Shown: positions 42,098 to 51,299, numbered from the stretch's first letter. The stretch: 64,000 nucleotides of DNA from Bordetella sp. LUAb4 (GCF_021325795.1 NZ_JAHPZX010000003.1:895742-959741), one strand, 5' to 3'. The notes: generated by a model not told the origin, from the letters alone. Program-made: numbers and translations.

Positions 42098-43654
42098 ATG
42101 GCCACTCAACAACCTGCCTCCCATCCTCCGCTGCAAGGCGGAGAACTCGTGCTCGCCACCGTCGCGGTGGCGCTGGCGACTTTCATGAATGTGCTCGATA
42201 CGTCGATCGCCAATGTGGCGATTCCGACCATTTCGGGCAACCTCGGCGTTTCCATCGACGAAGGCACGTGGGTGATCACCGTGTTCGCCGCCGCCAACGC
42301 CGTGTCGATTCCCTTGACTGGCTGGCTGACGCAGCGGCTGGGGCAGATCAAGCTGTTCGTCGGCGCGGTGGCGCTGTTCACGCTGGCGTCGTTCCTGTGC
42401 GGCATCGCGCCCAACCTGCCTATCCTGCTGTTCGCCCGCGTCCTGCAAGGCGTGGTGGCGGGCCCCTTGATTCCGATGTCGCAGGCCATCCTGCTGGGCT
42501 CGTGGCCGAAAGAGAAGAGCTCCATGGCGCTGGCGCTGTGGGCCATGACAGCGACCGTGGGGCCGATCGCGGGGCCGTCGCTAGGCGGCTGGATCACGGA
42601 TCGCTACAGCTGGTCGTGGATTTTCTATATCAACATTCCCGTGGGCATCTTCGCGGCCCTGGTCAGCTGGAAAATCTATCGCAAGCGCGAGTCCGTCACC
42701 CGCAAGTTGCCGATCGATCTGGTGGGCCTGGTCCTGCTGGTCACCTGGGTAGGCGCCTTGCAGATCATGCTGGACAAGGGACGCGACCTGGACTGGTTCA
42801 ATTCCGGGGTCATCGTCGGGCTGGGCGTCACCGCCATCGTCAGTTTCGTCTTCTTCGTCATCTGGGAACTGACGGAGGAACATCCCATCGTCGACCTGCG
42901 GCTGTTTGGCCAGCGTAACTTCCTGGGCGGGACGATCGCCATCTCGATCGCGTATGGCGTGTTCTTCGGCAATCTGGTGCTGCTGCCCCAGTGGATGCAG
43001 GAGTATCTGAACTACCGGTCGGTGGATGCCGGCATGGCAATCGCGCCGCTGGGCATCTTCGCGCTGATCCTGTCGCCCGTGGTGGGCAAGCTGCTGCCGA
43101 AGTCGGATGCGCGCATCATCGCCACCGTCGCGTTCCTGACATTCGCGGGCGTCTTCTACATGCGTGCCGACTACGTGCTGGAGATCGACACGTGGCATCT
43201 GGTGTTGCCCACCTTGCTGCAAGGCATTCCGATGGCGCTGTTCTTCATTCCGCTGACGGCCATCATCCTGTCCGGCCAGCCACCGCACAAAGTGCCCGCC
43301 GCCGCGGGTCTGTCGAACTTCGTGCGGGTGTTCTGCGGCGCTGTCGGCACCTCGATAGCGGGGACCGTGTGGAACAATCGCACCATCCTGCATCACGAGC
43401 GCCTGACTGAAGTGGCGAACGGGGACAATCCCCTGTTCGCGCATCAGATCGACTTGATCCGTTCGCTGCTGCACGTGGACACCAGTACCGCGAACACGAT
43501 GTTCGACTCGGTCGTCAACGCTCAGGCGGCGATGATGGGCCTGGACGACATCTTCTTCGTCTCCGCCATCATCTTCCTGATGATCATCCCCCTGATCTGG
43601 ATCACCCGGCCCGCCAAGGGCGGCGGCGGGGCCGATGCGGCTTCGGCGCATTGA
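42098..43654 (+). CDS. DHA2-family (EmrB-type) MFS multidrug exporter
   Basis: A 518-residue, 14-helix proton-driven exporter. 'ATFMNVLDTSIANVAIPTISGNLGVSIDEGTWVITVFAAANAVSIPLTGWLTQRLGQIKLF' is the EmrB start (D1 motif plus motif A). Motif C is 'ATVGPIAGPSLGGWITD', and the C terminus has 'NNRTILHHERLTEVAN' and 'NAQAAMMGLDDIFFVSA', both typical of EmrB. The usual adaptor EmrA and outer-membrane channel genes are absent here. The frame is open about 730 bp further upstream, antisense to the FUSC gene; ATG 42098 starts the conserved protein. Confidence 0.92.
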   Translation: MATQQPASHPPLQGGELVLATVAVALATFMNVLDTSIANVAIPTISGNLGVSIDEGTWVITVFAAANAVSIPLTGWLTQRLGQIKLFVGAVALFTLASFLCGIAPNLPILLFARVLQGVVAGPLIPMSQAILLGSWPKEKSSMALALWAMTATVGPIAGPSLGGWITDRYSWSWIFYINIPVGIFAALVSWKIYRKRESVTRKLPIDLVGLVLLVTWVGALQIMLDKGRDLDWFNSGVIVGLGVTAIVSFVFFVIWELTEEHPIVDLRLFGQRNFLGGTIAISIAYGVFFGNLVLLPQWMQEYLNYRSVDAGMAIAPLGIFALILSPVVGKLLPKSDARIIATVAFLTFAGVFYMRADYVLEIDTWHLVLPTLLQGIPMALFFIPLTAIILSGQPPHKVPAAAGLSNFVRVFCGAVGTSIAGTVWNNRTILHHERLTEVANGDNPLFAHQIDLIRSLLHVDTSTANTMFDSVVNAQAAMMGLDDIFFVSAIIFLMIIPLIWITRPAKGGGGADAASAH

Positions 43655-43670
43655 CCCAAGACAGGATGCA

Positions 43671-43690
43671 GATATCAGGCCGCTGATATC
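43671..43690. promoter_or_regulatory. Candidate IclR operator A (GATATCAG-N4-CTGATATC)
   Basis: Perfect 8-bp arms (43671-43678 and 43683-43690) lie 70 bp upstream of the Bug gene. A possible promoter follows (TTGACC at 43704-43709, AT-rich -10 region near 43727). The same 8-4-8 dyad, with one change, lies upstream of the opposing operon at 51409-51428. Confidence 0.65.
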
Positions 43691-43760
43691 GTTGCGTCCC
43701 GTATTGACCCTGGAGGAGCCGATTCCAATACTTACGCCATTCCAATAAAAGGAGACAACC

Positions 43761-44735
43761 GTGGAAATGGCTAGAAGAGTGTTGGTGGCGAGTCTGTTGG
43801 TGGGCACCGCCGTGGGTCCCCTGTGTGCGCCGCTGCCCGCGTTGGCGCAGGACGAGGGGCCTATCCGCATGTTCATGCCATACACGCCCGGCGGTGGCGC
43901 GGATACCTTGGGGCGTCTGGTCGCCACCAGCGTGAACAAGCGCAGCGACCGCAATATCGTGGTCGAGAACAAGCCTGGCGCCAATACCATCCTGGCGACC
44001 GACTACGTGTCGACGCAAAAGCCGGACGGGACGACGCTGCTGTACGCATCCAGCTCGTTCACCATCAACCCTCATCTGTACAAGGTCAGCTACGACCCGG
44101 CCACCAGCTTCGCGCCCGTTGCCTTGTTGTCCGAGATTCCACTGGTGATGGTCACGACCAAGGACTCGCCATTCCAGCGGGTGCAGGACGTCATCGACAA
44201 GGCCAAGGCCAAGCCAGGGCAGATATCGTACGCCTCCTATGGCCTGGGCAGCGCGGCGCATCTGGGCGGCGTGCTGTTCGAATCCAAGGCCAGTGTGAAG
44301 ATGCTGCACGTACCGTACAAGGGCAGCATGCCTGCCTTGAACGACCTGATGGGGCACCACGTGGACGTGGCCATCGTCAGCCTGGAGTCGGCCCTGGCGA
44401 TGATCAAGGGCGGCGAACTGCGCGCCTTGGGCATCTTCAACCAGGACCGCTTGTCGTCGCTGCCGCAAGTGCCCACGATGGTGGAAACCGTACCGGGCTG
44501 CGTGGCGGTAGGCTGGAACGGCATCCTGGCGCCCAAGGGCACCGACCCGGCTGTGGTGAAGAAGCTCAATTACCAGATCAACCAGGCACTGGTATCGGCC
44601 GACCTGAAGCAATACTTTCTCAATCAGGGCCTGGAACCGAAGCAGCGCACGCCGGAAGAATTCACCCAGATCATCAAGGATGAAAACGCCAAGTGGGGGC
44701 AGTTGGTGAGCGCCGCCGGCCTGAAGCTGGAATAG
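43761..44735 (+). CDS. Bug/TctC-family periplasmic receptor of the itaconate-like locus
   Basis: A 324-residue secreted binding protein. A signal peptide of about 30 residues ends 'LPALAQDE'; then 'PIRMFMPYTPGGGADTLGRLVATS' and 'VVENKPGANTILATDYVSTQKPDGTTLLYASS' give the Bug signatures. AAAGGAG lies 6 nt before GTG 43761 (ATG 43767 is the alternative). It converges on the IclR gene and shares the candidate operator sequence with the catabolic operon. It is probably the substrate-capture protein of that pathway, in the role TRAP receptors play elsewhere (inference). Confidence 0.9.
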   Translation: MEMARRVLVASLLVGTAVGPLCAPLPALAQDEGPIRMFMPYTPGGGADTLGRLVATSVNKRSDRNIVVENKPGANTILATDYVSTQKPDGTTLLYASSSFTINPHLYKVSYDPATSFAPVALLSEIPLVMVTTKDSPFQRVQDVIDKAKAKPGQISYASYGLGSAAHLGGVLFESKASVKMLHVPYKGSMPALNDLMGHHVDVAIVSLESALAMIKGGELRALGIFNQDRLSSLPQVPTMVETVPGCVAVGWNGILAPKGTDPAVVKKLNYQINQALVSADLKQYFLNQGLEPKQRTPEEFTQIIKDENAKWGQLVSAAGLKLE

Positions 44736-44808
44736 CGGCAGGGATCGAGCGCCCGCAATCGAACGCCGGCCAGCGATGGCCGGCAATCAACCGCCTGCGA
44801 TCGCGCCT

Positions 44809-45675
44809 TCAGTCCGGCTTCCCGACCGCATAACGGCCCAGGGAAACCGGCGCTCCCGCCGGGCGGCCTTGCGCCGCGGCGGCGACGGAATTGAAGTGAT
44901 GGTGTATGCCGTCGCGCAGGAGGGTCTCGATCTGCTCGCGGCAAGCCTCGAATTCGTGCGCATGCACCGCGATGCCGATGGCCAGGGGCGAGTCCGCGAC
45001 GTCGATAGGCAGCCGCGTGGCCACCACGGCCGAACCGGCGGTCACCGCTTCGCGGCTGTAGGCAAAGCCGCTGGCACGGCAGGCACGCACCTCGTCCATG
45101 AGCGCGTCCAGATCCAAGGGCGCGGCAATCTCGCTATCGATGGCGTTGGCGTTGCGGGCGATACGCAGGATCTCGTCGTCGTCGCGCATGCTTAGCAGCA
45201 CTTTGCCCACGGCAGCGCGACAGATGGGGCGCATCAGCCCAGGTTTCAGGCCGACGCGGGACGGGCGCGCGGACACGATGTGCATGTATTGGGCATACAA
45301 GCCGTTCTGGATCGCCAGCAACACCACGTGGCCGGTGGCCTGGGCCAGGCTTTCCATCAACTGCAGCAGACTGTCTTCGTTGAACAGGCGATGATGCATC
45401 CACAGGCCCAGGAAGGCCACGCGCACGCTGGGGTAGAACGTGCGCGCGCGGCGGTCGTGCAGCAGGTAGCCCAGATTGTGCAGCCCGTGCAGCAGCACCG
45501 ACGTGCTCGATTGTGGATAACCCAGCTTGCGGGAAATGTCGTTGACGGTCAGCGGCGTCTGTTCGACCGCGAACAATTCCAGGATTTCCAGACCACGGTG
45601 CACAGCCCCCACGGACTTGCCGTAGGGGTCGTTGGGTAGGTAGGCAGTGGCTGGTGGGTCATCCGCACCGAGCAT
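44809..45675 (-). CDS. IclR-family transcriptional regulator
   Basis: A 288-residue regulator. An N-terminal winged helix-turn-helix (about residues 18-80, 'SVGAVHRGLEILELFAVEQTPLTVNDISRKLGYPQSSTSVLLHGLHNLGYL') precedes a GAF-like effector domain ('RICRAAVGKVLLSM'-like 'RPICRAAVGKVLLSM' near residue 160). ATG 45675 has GGAG 9 nt upstream and was preferred over longer starts. It is the last gene of the six-gene minus-strand operon and overlaps the CoA-transferase by 17 bp, so it would be autoregulated. The candidate operators are at 43671-43690 and 51409-51428. Confidence 0.9.
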   Translation of the reverse strand: MLGADDPPATAYLPNDPYGKSVGAVHRGLEILELFAVEQTPLTVNDISRKLGYPQSSTSVLLHGLHNLGYLLHDRRARTFYPSVRVAFLGLWMHHRLFNEDSLLQLMESLAQATGHVVLLAIQNGLYAQYMHIVSARPSRVGLKPGLMRPICRAAVGKVLLSMRDDDEILRIARNANAIDSEIAAPLDLDALMDEVRACRASGFAYSREAVTAGSAVVATRLPIDVADSPLAIGIAVHAHEFEACREQIETLLRDGIHHHFNSVAAAAQGRPAGAPVSLGRYAVGKPD

Positions 45676-46813
45676 CGTATTTGTCTCCAAGCAGCCGGTC
45701 ATTGGCTTCGCCGAGCAGCGGTGACGCCGTGCGCAACGGCGGCCGCTGGCCATCGAAGCGGATCGGCAGTCCGACCGTCTGCTGACCGTCTTTTTCCTGG
45801 ATCATACCCAACTGGCGCGCATGTTCGTCTTGCGCCAGCTGGGCGATGGTCTGGACCGGGGCATTGGGGATGCCGGCCTGGTCCAGGATGCCCGACAAGG
45901 TATCGCTGTCGTATTGCCCGGCGTAGGCTTCGATCACCGGTAGCAAGGTCTTCTGGTTGACGACCCGGTCGCCATTACGCAGATAGCGCGGATCTTCGGC
46001 CAGGTCGGGGCGATCCATGACGCGGCACAGCTGCGCGAACAGGCGGTCGTTGCCGGCGCCGATGACCAGCCAGCCCGTGCGCGTGCGGAAGGCCTGGTAG
46101 GGCACGATGCCCGCCGCACCGGATCCTTGCGGCTTCTGCGGACCGCCTCCCATGGCATGACGCGCCATCGGCGTGGCCACCCAGGCCAGCGCGGTTTCGA
46201 ACAAGGACGTCTCCACGTGGCCGCCGACGCCAGTGTCCTTGCGTTCCAGCAGCGCGGCCAGAATGCCGATCGCCGACCACATGCCCGCGCCCATGTCCAC
46301 CATGGAAACACCCACGCGCACCGGCGGCCGTTCGGCGCTCTCGCCGGTGACGCTCATCACGCCGCAATAGGCCTGCATCAATGGGTCGTAGCCCGGCTTG
46401 TGCGACAGCGGACCGCCGCTGCCGAAGGCGCCCAGGTCGCAGTAGACCAGTGCCGGCTTGAGCGCGCGCAGGCGGTCCGCGTCCACGCCCAGCTTGGCGG
46501 CGGCGCCGGCGCGCAGATTGCAGACTACCGCGTCCGCGCGGTCGAGTATCAAGGCGACCAGCACGTCGCGTTGCGCGGTGTCGGCGAGGTTCACCGCCAG
46601 ACTGGACTTATTGCGATTGAACGCGCTGAAATGCGGGCCGGCGCCATTGACGAAGGGGGGGCCCCAGCCGCGCGCCGCGTCACCGCCTTCGGGGTTTTCC
46701 ACCTTGATGACCTCCGCGCCCATTTCGGCGAGGATCAAGCCGGTATAGGGGGCCGCCACGCTATGCCCGAGTTCGACGACGACGTAGCCCCGCAAAGGGT
46801 GTGCACTGGACAT
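45659..46813 (-). CDS. ict: Family III CoA-transferase, probable itaconate CoA-transferase
   Basis: A 384-residue CaiB/BaiF protein. It begins 'LRGYVVVELGHSVAAPYTGLILAEMGAEVIKVENPEGGDAARGWGPP', with the catalytic Asp region near 'KPALVYCDLGAFGSGGPLSHKPGYDPLMQAYCGVMSVTG'. It activates a carboxylic acid to its CoA thioester using a donor such as succinyl-CoA. Its neighbours are a CitE-like lyase (1 bp away) and a MaoC-type hydratase, the ict/ccl/ich trio of itaconate catabolism. The substrate is assigned from that context only; mesaconate or citramalate are alternatives. Confidence 0.85.
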   Translation of the reverse strand: MSSAHPLRGYVVVELGHSVAAPYTGLILAEMGAEVIKVENPEGGDAARGWGPPFVNGAGPHFSAFNRNKSSLAVNLADTAQRDVLVALILDRADAVVCNLRAGAAAKLGVDADRLRALKPALVYCDLGAFGSGGPLSHKPGYDPLMQAYCGVMSVTGESAERPPVRVGVSMVDMGAGMWSAIGILAALLERKDTGVGGHVETSLFETALAWVATPMARHAMGGGPQKPQGSGAAGIVPYQAFRTRTGWLVIGAGNDRLFAQLCRVMDRPDLAEDPRYLRNGDRVVNQKTLLPVIEAYAGQYDSDTLSGILDQAGIPNAPVQTIAQLAQDEHARQLGMIQEKDGQQTVGLPIRFDGQRPPLRTASPLLGEANDRLLGDKYDARCG

Positions 46814-46814
46814 A

Positions 46815-47708
46815 TCAGCCTTCCTGGTTGGTGTGGACCGTGGCCGCTCGTTCGAGCAGGCGCATCGCGCGCAGCGCCACGGGCCGGTCTATCATGTTGC
46901 CTTCGTATGCCACGGCGCCGGCGCCGCGCGCCACGGCGGCCTCATAGGCCGCGACCACGCCGCGCGCACGTTCGACCTGTGCCGCGCCTGGACTGAAAGC
47001 GTCGTTCAATACCGCCACCTGGCGTGGATGCACACAGGTCGCACCGGCAAAGCCCAGCCGCCGCGACCGCAATACCATCTGGCGATAGGCATCGTCGTCG
47101 TGCGTGCCCGCCACACTGGCCAGCACACCCAGCGGCAGGATGCCCGCCGCGCGCGCGGCGTGCACGCCCAGCATCTTGGCGACATACAAGGTGTCGGCGG
47201 AAGGCTCCGCGTCCAGGTCGGTGGCCAGATCTTCGCCGCCCACCGCCATGCCGACCAGCCGCGGATGCGCGCGCGCGATGGCATCCAATCGGGTCACCCC
47301 GGCCGCGCTCTCGACCAGGGCGACCAGGCGGGTATGCCCACGCGGCAGGCCGAGCTCGGCTTCCCTGGCGTCGATCACCTCGGCGATCAACTGCAGGTGT
47401 TCGGGACCCAGGACCTTGGGTACGACCAGGCCGTTGACCGCCTTGCCAACGGCGGCGTGGATGTCGGCCACGGCCAGATCCAGTTCGCGGTTGATACGCA
47501 CCAGTACGTCGGCGCCATTGCTGCCTGCCTGAGCAGCGGCCCGCGCGACGCCCGCGCGCGCGCCGGCTTTTTCCGCCAGCGCAACCGCGTCTTCCAGGTC
47601 CAGGATGATGGCGTCGGCGCCACGCTCATGGGCCTTGGCGACGAAGCGTGGTGCATTGGCGGGGCAAAACAGCAGCGAGCGCCAGAAAGGCAGTTCAGCG
47701 TGCGCCAT
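46815..47708 (-). CDS. ccl: HpcH/HpaI (CitE-like) lyase, probable citramalyl-CoA lyase
   Basis: A 297-residue TIM-barrel lyase. 'WRSLLFCPANAPRFVAKAHERGADAIILDLEDAVALAEKAGAR' is the family start with metal/CoA-binding Asp and Glu. 'DVLVRINRELD', 'GLVVPKVLGPEHL', 'LVALVESAAGVTRLDAIARAHPRLVGMAVGGEDLATDL' follow in order. In the itaconate pathway this enzyme splits (S)-citramalyl-CoA into acetyl-CoA and pyruvate. ATG 47708 overlaps the hydratase gene by 14 bp and was chosen over a longer frame because it starts the conserved block. Confidence 0.87.
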   Translation of the reverse strand: MAHAELPFWRSLLFCPANAPRFVAKAHERGADAIILDLEDAVALAEKAGARAGVARAAAQAGSNGADVLVRINRELDLAVADIHAAVGKAVNGLVVPKVLGPEHLQLIAEVIDAREAELGLPRGHTRLVALVESAAGVTRLDAIARAHPRLVGMAVGGEDLATDLDAEPSADTLYVAKMLGVHAARAAGILPLGVLASVAGTHDDDAYRQMVLRSRRLGFAGATCVHPRQVAVLNDAFSPGAAQVERARGVVAAYEAAVARGAGAVAYEGNMIDRPVALRAMRLLERAATVHTNQEG

Positions 47709-48621
47709 GGGCTGCCCCCTCGCCGGGTCCGAAGCCCAGGGTGACTTGCGCGCTGACGCGGCCTTGTGGATCCAGCACCCAGGCCTGCACGGTATCCTGG
47801 CCCGTGGCGCCGTCACGCGCCGGCGCGGCGCCTTCGAGCGTCATGGTATCGCCGAGAAAGAGCGGGCTGGACAAGCGTGCTTCCAGCCGGCGCAGCGGTC
47901 TGCCCTCCATGCGCCGCAGCGCGGCGTCGATCAGCAGATGCAGCGTCAACGCACCATTCATGACGCAGCCGCGGTAGCCTTCCTTGTCACGGGCATAGTC
48001 GGCGTCGTAATGAATGCGGTGGCTGTTCCACGTCAAGGCGCTATAGCGGAACAGCAGGACGGGATCGATCAGCCTTTGCTCCCGCCAGGCGGCGCTTGGC
48101 AGGCCGGCATCCGCGCCGGCGTCCGCCGCCGCTGCCGCGGTGCCCGCCGAGGCGGCTTGCCGATAGACCACATTCTGCTTTTCGACGATGGCATCCTGCC
48201 CGTCGGCGCTGATCGTATGCGTGACCTGGACAAACATCAGCGGCCCGGAGCGGCCTGTCTTGGGCGTGATCGCGGTAATGCGCGAGGTCTTTATCGCCTC
48301 AGCGCCTATGCGCAAAGGCTGCAGGAACGTGACCTCCCGGCCGACGAACATGCGGCGGGGCAGGGCGATGGGGGGCAGGAAATCGCCCTTCATCGGGTGG
48401 CCGTCGTGGCCGATGCGTGCCGCCGGCGCATTGGGCGTGAAGAACATCGAGTACCAGTGCGGCGGTAGCGCCACGCCGCGCCCGAAGGCTTGCGGGTCGA
48501 GGTCGCTGAGCACCGCCGCGCGGCGCGCCAGGGTCAAGCCGATTTCATCGTCACGGGTTTCCATTCGGCCGATCCAGTCGGAATAGTCTTGCGCGGAACG
48601 CGTGGAAGTGTCGAGAGGCAT
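47695..48621 (-). CDS. ich: MaoC/HTD2-type hydratase, probable itaconyl-CoA hydratase
   Basis: A 308-residue double hot-dog protein. The N-terminal half (FAS1-like dehydratase domain) reads 'LPPHWYSMFFTPNAPAARIGHDGHPMKGDFLPPIALPRRMFVGREVTFLQPLRIGAEAIKTS'. The C-terminal MaoC half has the catalytic 'LLFRYSALTWNSHRIHYDADYARDKEGYRGCVMNGAL'. This pattern fits HTD2/mesaconyl-C4-CoA and itaconyl-CoA hydratases, which add water to give citramalyl-CoA. An Ala-rich insert lies near residues 160-175. ATG 48621 is 12 nt after the dehydrogenase stop. Confidence 0.85.
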   Translation of the reverse strand: MPLDTSTRSAQDYSDWIGRMETRDDEIGLTLARRAAVLSDLDPQAFGRGVALPPHWYSMFFTPNAPAARIGHDGHPMKGDFLPPIALPRRMFVGREVTFLQPLRIGAEAIKTSRITAITPKTGRSGPLMFVQVTHTISADGQDAIVEKQNVVYRQAASAGTAAAAADAGADAGLPSAAWREQRLIDPVLLFRYSALTWNSHRIHYDADYARDKEGYRGCVMNGALTLHLLIDAALRRMEGRPLRRLEARLSSPLFLGDTMTLEGAAPARDGATGQDTVQAWVLDPQGRVSAQVTLGFGPGEGAAHGAR

Positions 48622-48632
48622 GTCGATTCCGA

Positions 48633-49829
48633 TCAATAGGAACGTGGTAGATCCAGGGTGTGCTGCGCGATGTTGGCCAGGATCAGATTGGTTGACACCG
48701 GGGCGATGCGCGCCAGCCGGGCTTCGCGCCACTTGCGTTCCACGTGGTATTCGCGGGCGAAGCCAAAGCCGCCGTGCGTCTGCATGCAGGCCTCGGCGGC
48801 ATTCCACAACCCCTCGGCCGCGACATAGCGGGCGATGTTCGCCTGCTCGCCGCAGGGCAGGCCGGCCTCGAACATGGCGGTCGCGCGGCGGATCAGCATG
48901 TCGGCGGCCTCGGCCTGGATGTAGGCCTGCGCCAGCGGAAACTGGATCCCCTGGTTGGCACCGATCGGCCGGCCGAACACCACGCGGTCCCGCGCATACT
49001 GGGTGGCGGTGCGCAGGAACCAGCGCGTCGATCCCAAGGCTTCGGCGGCGGTGATCATGCGTTCCGCGTTCATGCCGTCCAGGATGTAGCGAAAGCCGCG
49101 GCCTTCTTCGCCCACCAGCGCATCGGCGGGAATCTCCAGGTTCTCGAAAAAGACCTCGGTGGCATGGTGATTGACCATCGCCTTGATAGGGCGGATTTCC
49201 AACCCGCGCCCCAGGCTGCTACGGATATCGATCAGGAAGGTTGAAATGCCGTCGATGCGTTTCGCCACTTCGCTGGCGGGTGTCGTGCGGGCCAGTACCA
49301 GCATCAGGTCGGAATGCTCGGCGCGCGATGTCCACACCTTCTGCCCGTTCAGCACATAGCCGTTGGCGGTCTTGGTGGCGCGGGTCTTGATCTGGGTAGT
49401 GTCCGAGCCGGTGGTGGGCTCCGTGACGCCGAAAGCCTGCAGGCGTAGCTCGCCGGAAGCGATGCGGGGCAGATACTTGCGCTTCTGCTCCTCGCTGCCA
49501 TGGCGCAGCACGGTGCCCATGATGTACATCTGCGCGTGGCCGGCGGCCGCGTGGCAGCCGGCGGCACAGATTTCTTCCATGATCACGGCGGCGGCCCGCA
49601 GGGGGAGTCCCGTGCCGCCATATTCCTCCGGAATCAGGGCCGCGAGGAAACCGGCATCCGTCAGCGCCTTGATGAAGTCGGTGGGATAGTCTTCGCGTTC
49701 GTCCAGGCTGGACCAGTACTCAGGCGGGAAGCCGGCGCATACGCGCTGTACCGAGTCGCGAATATCGGGATAGTCGATGCCCAGCTCCATGGAGAGGAGC
49801 GCGTCGGCGGCAGGCGAGGTTGGCGTCAT
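48633..49829 (-). CDS. Acyl-CoA dehydrogenase
   Basis: A 398-residue FAD enzyme that makes a 2,3-enoyl-CoA. 'LQAFGVTEPTTGSDTTQIKTRA' and 'KVWTSRAEHSDLMLVLART' are the FAD/substrate motifs; 'QTHGGFGFAREYHVERKWREARLARI' is the C-terminal motif. The usual catalytic Glu of the 'YEGT' segment is absent ('IAPVSTNLI'). A Glu is present in 'DGMNAERMITAAEALG', at the position used by isovaleryl-CoA dehydrogenase, so the enzyme is probably active. In this operon it may act on a methylsuccinyl- or related branched C5 CoA ester (inference). Confidence 0.9.
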   Translation of the reverse strand: MTPTSPAADALLSMELGIDYPDIRDSVQRVCAGFPPEYWSSLDEREDYPTDFIKALTDAGFLAALIPEEYGGTGLPLRAAAVIMEEICAAGCHAAAGHAQMYIMGTVLRHGSEEQKRKYLPRIASGELRLQAFGVTEPTTGSDTTQIKTRATKTANGYVLNGQKVWTSRAEHSDLMLVLARTTPASEVAKRIDGISTFLIDIRSSLGRGLEIRPIKAMVNHHATEVFFENLEIPADALVGEEGRGFRYILDGMNAERMITAAEALGSTRWFLRTATQYARDRVVFGRPIGANQGIQFPLAQAYIQAEAADMLIRRATAMFEAGLPCGEQANIARYVAAEGLWNAAEACMQTHGGFGFAREYHVERKWREARLARIAPVSTNLILANIAQHTLDLPRSY

Positions 49830-49928
49830 GGATGGTATCCGGGGAGAAAGGGGAAAGGTAGGGAAAGGGAGATGAATCGTCGGTGGCGGGAATCAACGAA
49901 TGTGAAGCCGAGCTTGCGATCGCGGGTA

Positions 49929-51299
49929 TCAGCCCATCGGCCCAAGGTCCGCCAACGGCGTATCGTCCAGCGCGTACAGCTTGCGCAGCAGGGCAGCGCC
50001 GGTGGCGGCATAGGGGCTGTGGTCGAGGCAGTCGCGGAACTTGGTGTCGAGCTCCGCGCGCGTCATGGGCTTCTTGGCGTGGCCGGCGGGGTGCGTGACG
50101 GCGTCGCTGCGCAGCGGGCCGGCGTCCTGGCGTTCGATGATGACTTCGTCGAACGCGGCGGCGCCATTCCATTCAGCCGAGTCGGCCGGGACGGTTTCCA
50201 CATGCACGCGGCGCATGAGGTCGCGCAGGTCGGGCGCCCCGACGCAGGCATCGGTCAGTTGGCTCAGGCCGACCTTGCCGTGCAGCAGCGCGCAGGCCAT
50301 GGCGAACTCCATGCTGAACTTCGCCTCCAGCCCGTTGCGTGGCGCATGATTGCGCAGGATGGTCGCGTGCTCCGTGCTGATGCGGACTCGCACGGCCGTG
50401 ATGTCCTCGAAGGCGACCGGTGTGCGCGCAAGGAGCGCCAGGATGGCATCCAGTGAGCGATGCGTGTAATAGCAGGTGGGATAGCGTTTCAGGCTGACGG
50501 GCTTTTGTTCGATCAGCCATGCGGATGCGGTGGCGCGCGCAGGGGCTGTGGTATCCACTTCGCCTTGCGGAGAATGGGCTTGCAGGAAGCCTTGCGGACT
50601 CTCGAACAGGTCCGCGGCGGCGGTCATGCCGGCTTCAGCCAGCTTCGCGGCGATGACGCCCGCTTGCGCTGCGCGGCCGGTCTGGTAGGACTTGGCCATG
50701 GTGCCGAAGTTGGCCATCAGGCCGGCGGCTTGGGTCGCCCCCAGGGCGATGGCGTGCGCGGCGCGTGCTTCATCCAGACCAAGCAGATACGCGCAGGCAG
50801 CGGCGGCGCCGACGGCACCGAACACACTGGTCGTATGCCAGCCCTTGATGGGATGCATGCCACGTTCGCGTTCGACCAGGTCGCCCCAGGTTTCGTAGCC
50901 GATGACGTACGCGTCGAGGGCGTCACGGCCGTTTTTCGCCCGACCTCGTTCCTGGCCGCGCTCCAGATCCTGCCCCAAGGCCAGGATGGCCGGTACCATG
51001 ACCGCGCTGGGGTGGCCACGCAACGCGACGTCGTCGTAGTCGAGGACGTGCGCCGCCATGCCATTGATCAGGGCCGCGCTGGCGGCGTCGACACGCGTTC
51101 CGCCGACACATTCCCATGCCTTGCCTTGCGCCAGCGGGGCAAGCCCCGCGCACAGCACGCGAGGCGGGGTTTCGCCCGCACCGGCCATCATCGTGGCGAT
51201 GGTATCCACCACGCCGGGAATCGCGGCGTGGCGTGCCGCGGCGGATGTGCCGGTGCCGACGGCACGCGCGATGCGCGCGCCGAGATCCCGCGTAAGCAT
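49929..51299 (-). CDS. MmgE/PrpD family protein
   Basis: A 456-residue protein of the 2-methylcitrate dehydratase/cis-aconitate decarboxylase-like fold. 'NGMAAHVLDYDDVALRGHPSAVMVPAILALGQ', 'AYVIGYETWGDLVERERGMHPIKGWHTTSVFGAVGAAAACAYLLGL' and 'QKPVSLKRYPTCYYTHRSLDAILAL' are the standard blocks. It heads the operon. The family includes cis-aconitate decarboxylase, which makes itaconate, and methylcitrate dehydratase. Here it may interconvert C5/C6 acids feeding the CoA pathway, but the reaction is not known. The Ala-Gly-Glu-Thr-rich N terminus is normal for the group. Confidence 0.88.
   Translation of the reverse strand: MLTRDLGARIARAVGTGTSAAARHAAIPGVVDTIATMMAGAGETPPRVLCAGLAPLAQGKAWECVGGTRVDAASAALINGMAAHVLDYDDVALRGHPSAVMVPAILALGQDLERGQERGRAKNGRDALDAYVIGYETWGDLVERERGMHPIKGWHTTSVFGAVGAAAACAYLLGLDEARAAHAIALGATQAAGLMANFGTMAKSYQTGRAAQAGVIAAKLAEAGMTAAADLFESPQGFLQAHSPQGEVDTTAPARATASAWLIEQKPVSLKRYPTCYYTHRSLDAILALLARTPVAFEDITAVRVRISTEHATILRNHAPRNGLEAKFSMEFAMACALLHGKVGLSQLTDACVGAPDLRDLMRRVHVETVPADSAEWNGAAAFDEVIIERQDAGPLRSDAVTHPAGHAKKPMTRAELDTKFRDCLDHSPYAATGAALLRKLYALDDTPLADLGPMG

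Noticed and set aside
48633..49829. Acyl-CoA dehydrogenase as an inactive pseudogene
   Set aside because: Loss of the usual Glu is compensated by a Glu at the isovaleryl-CoA dehydrogenase position, and the frame is intact.
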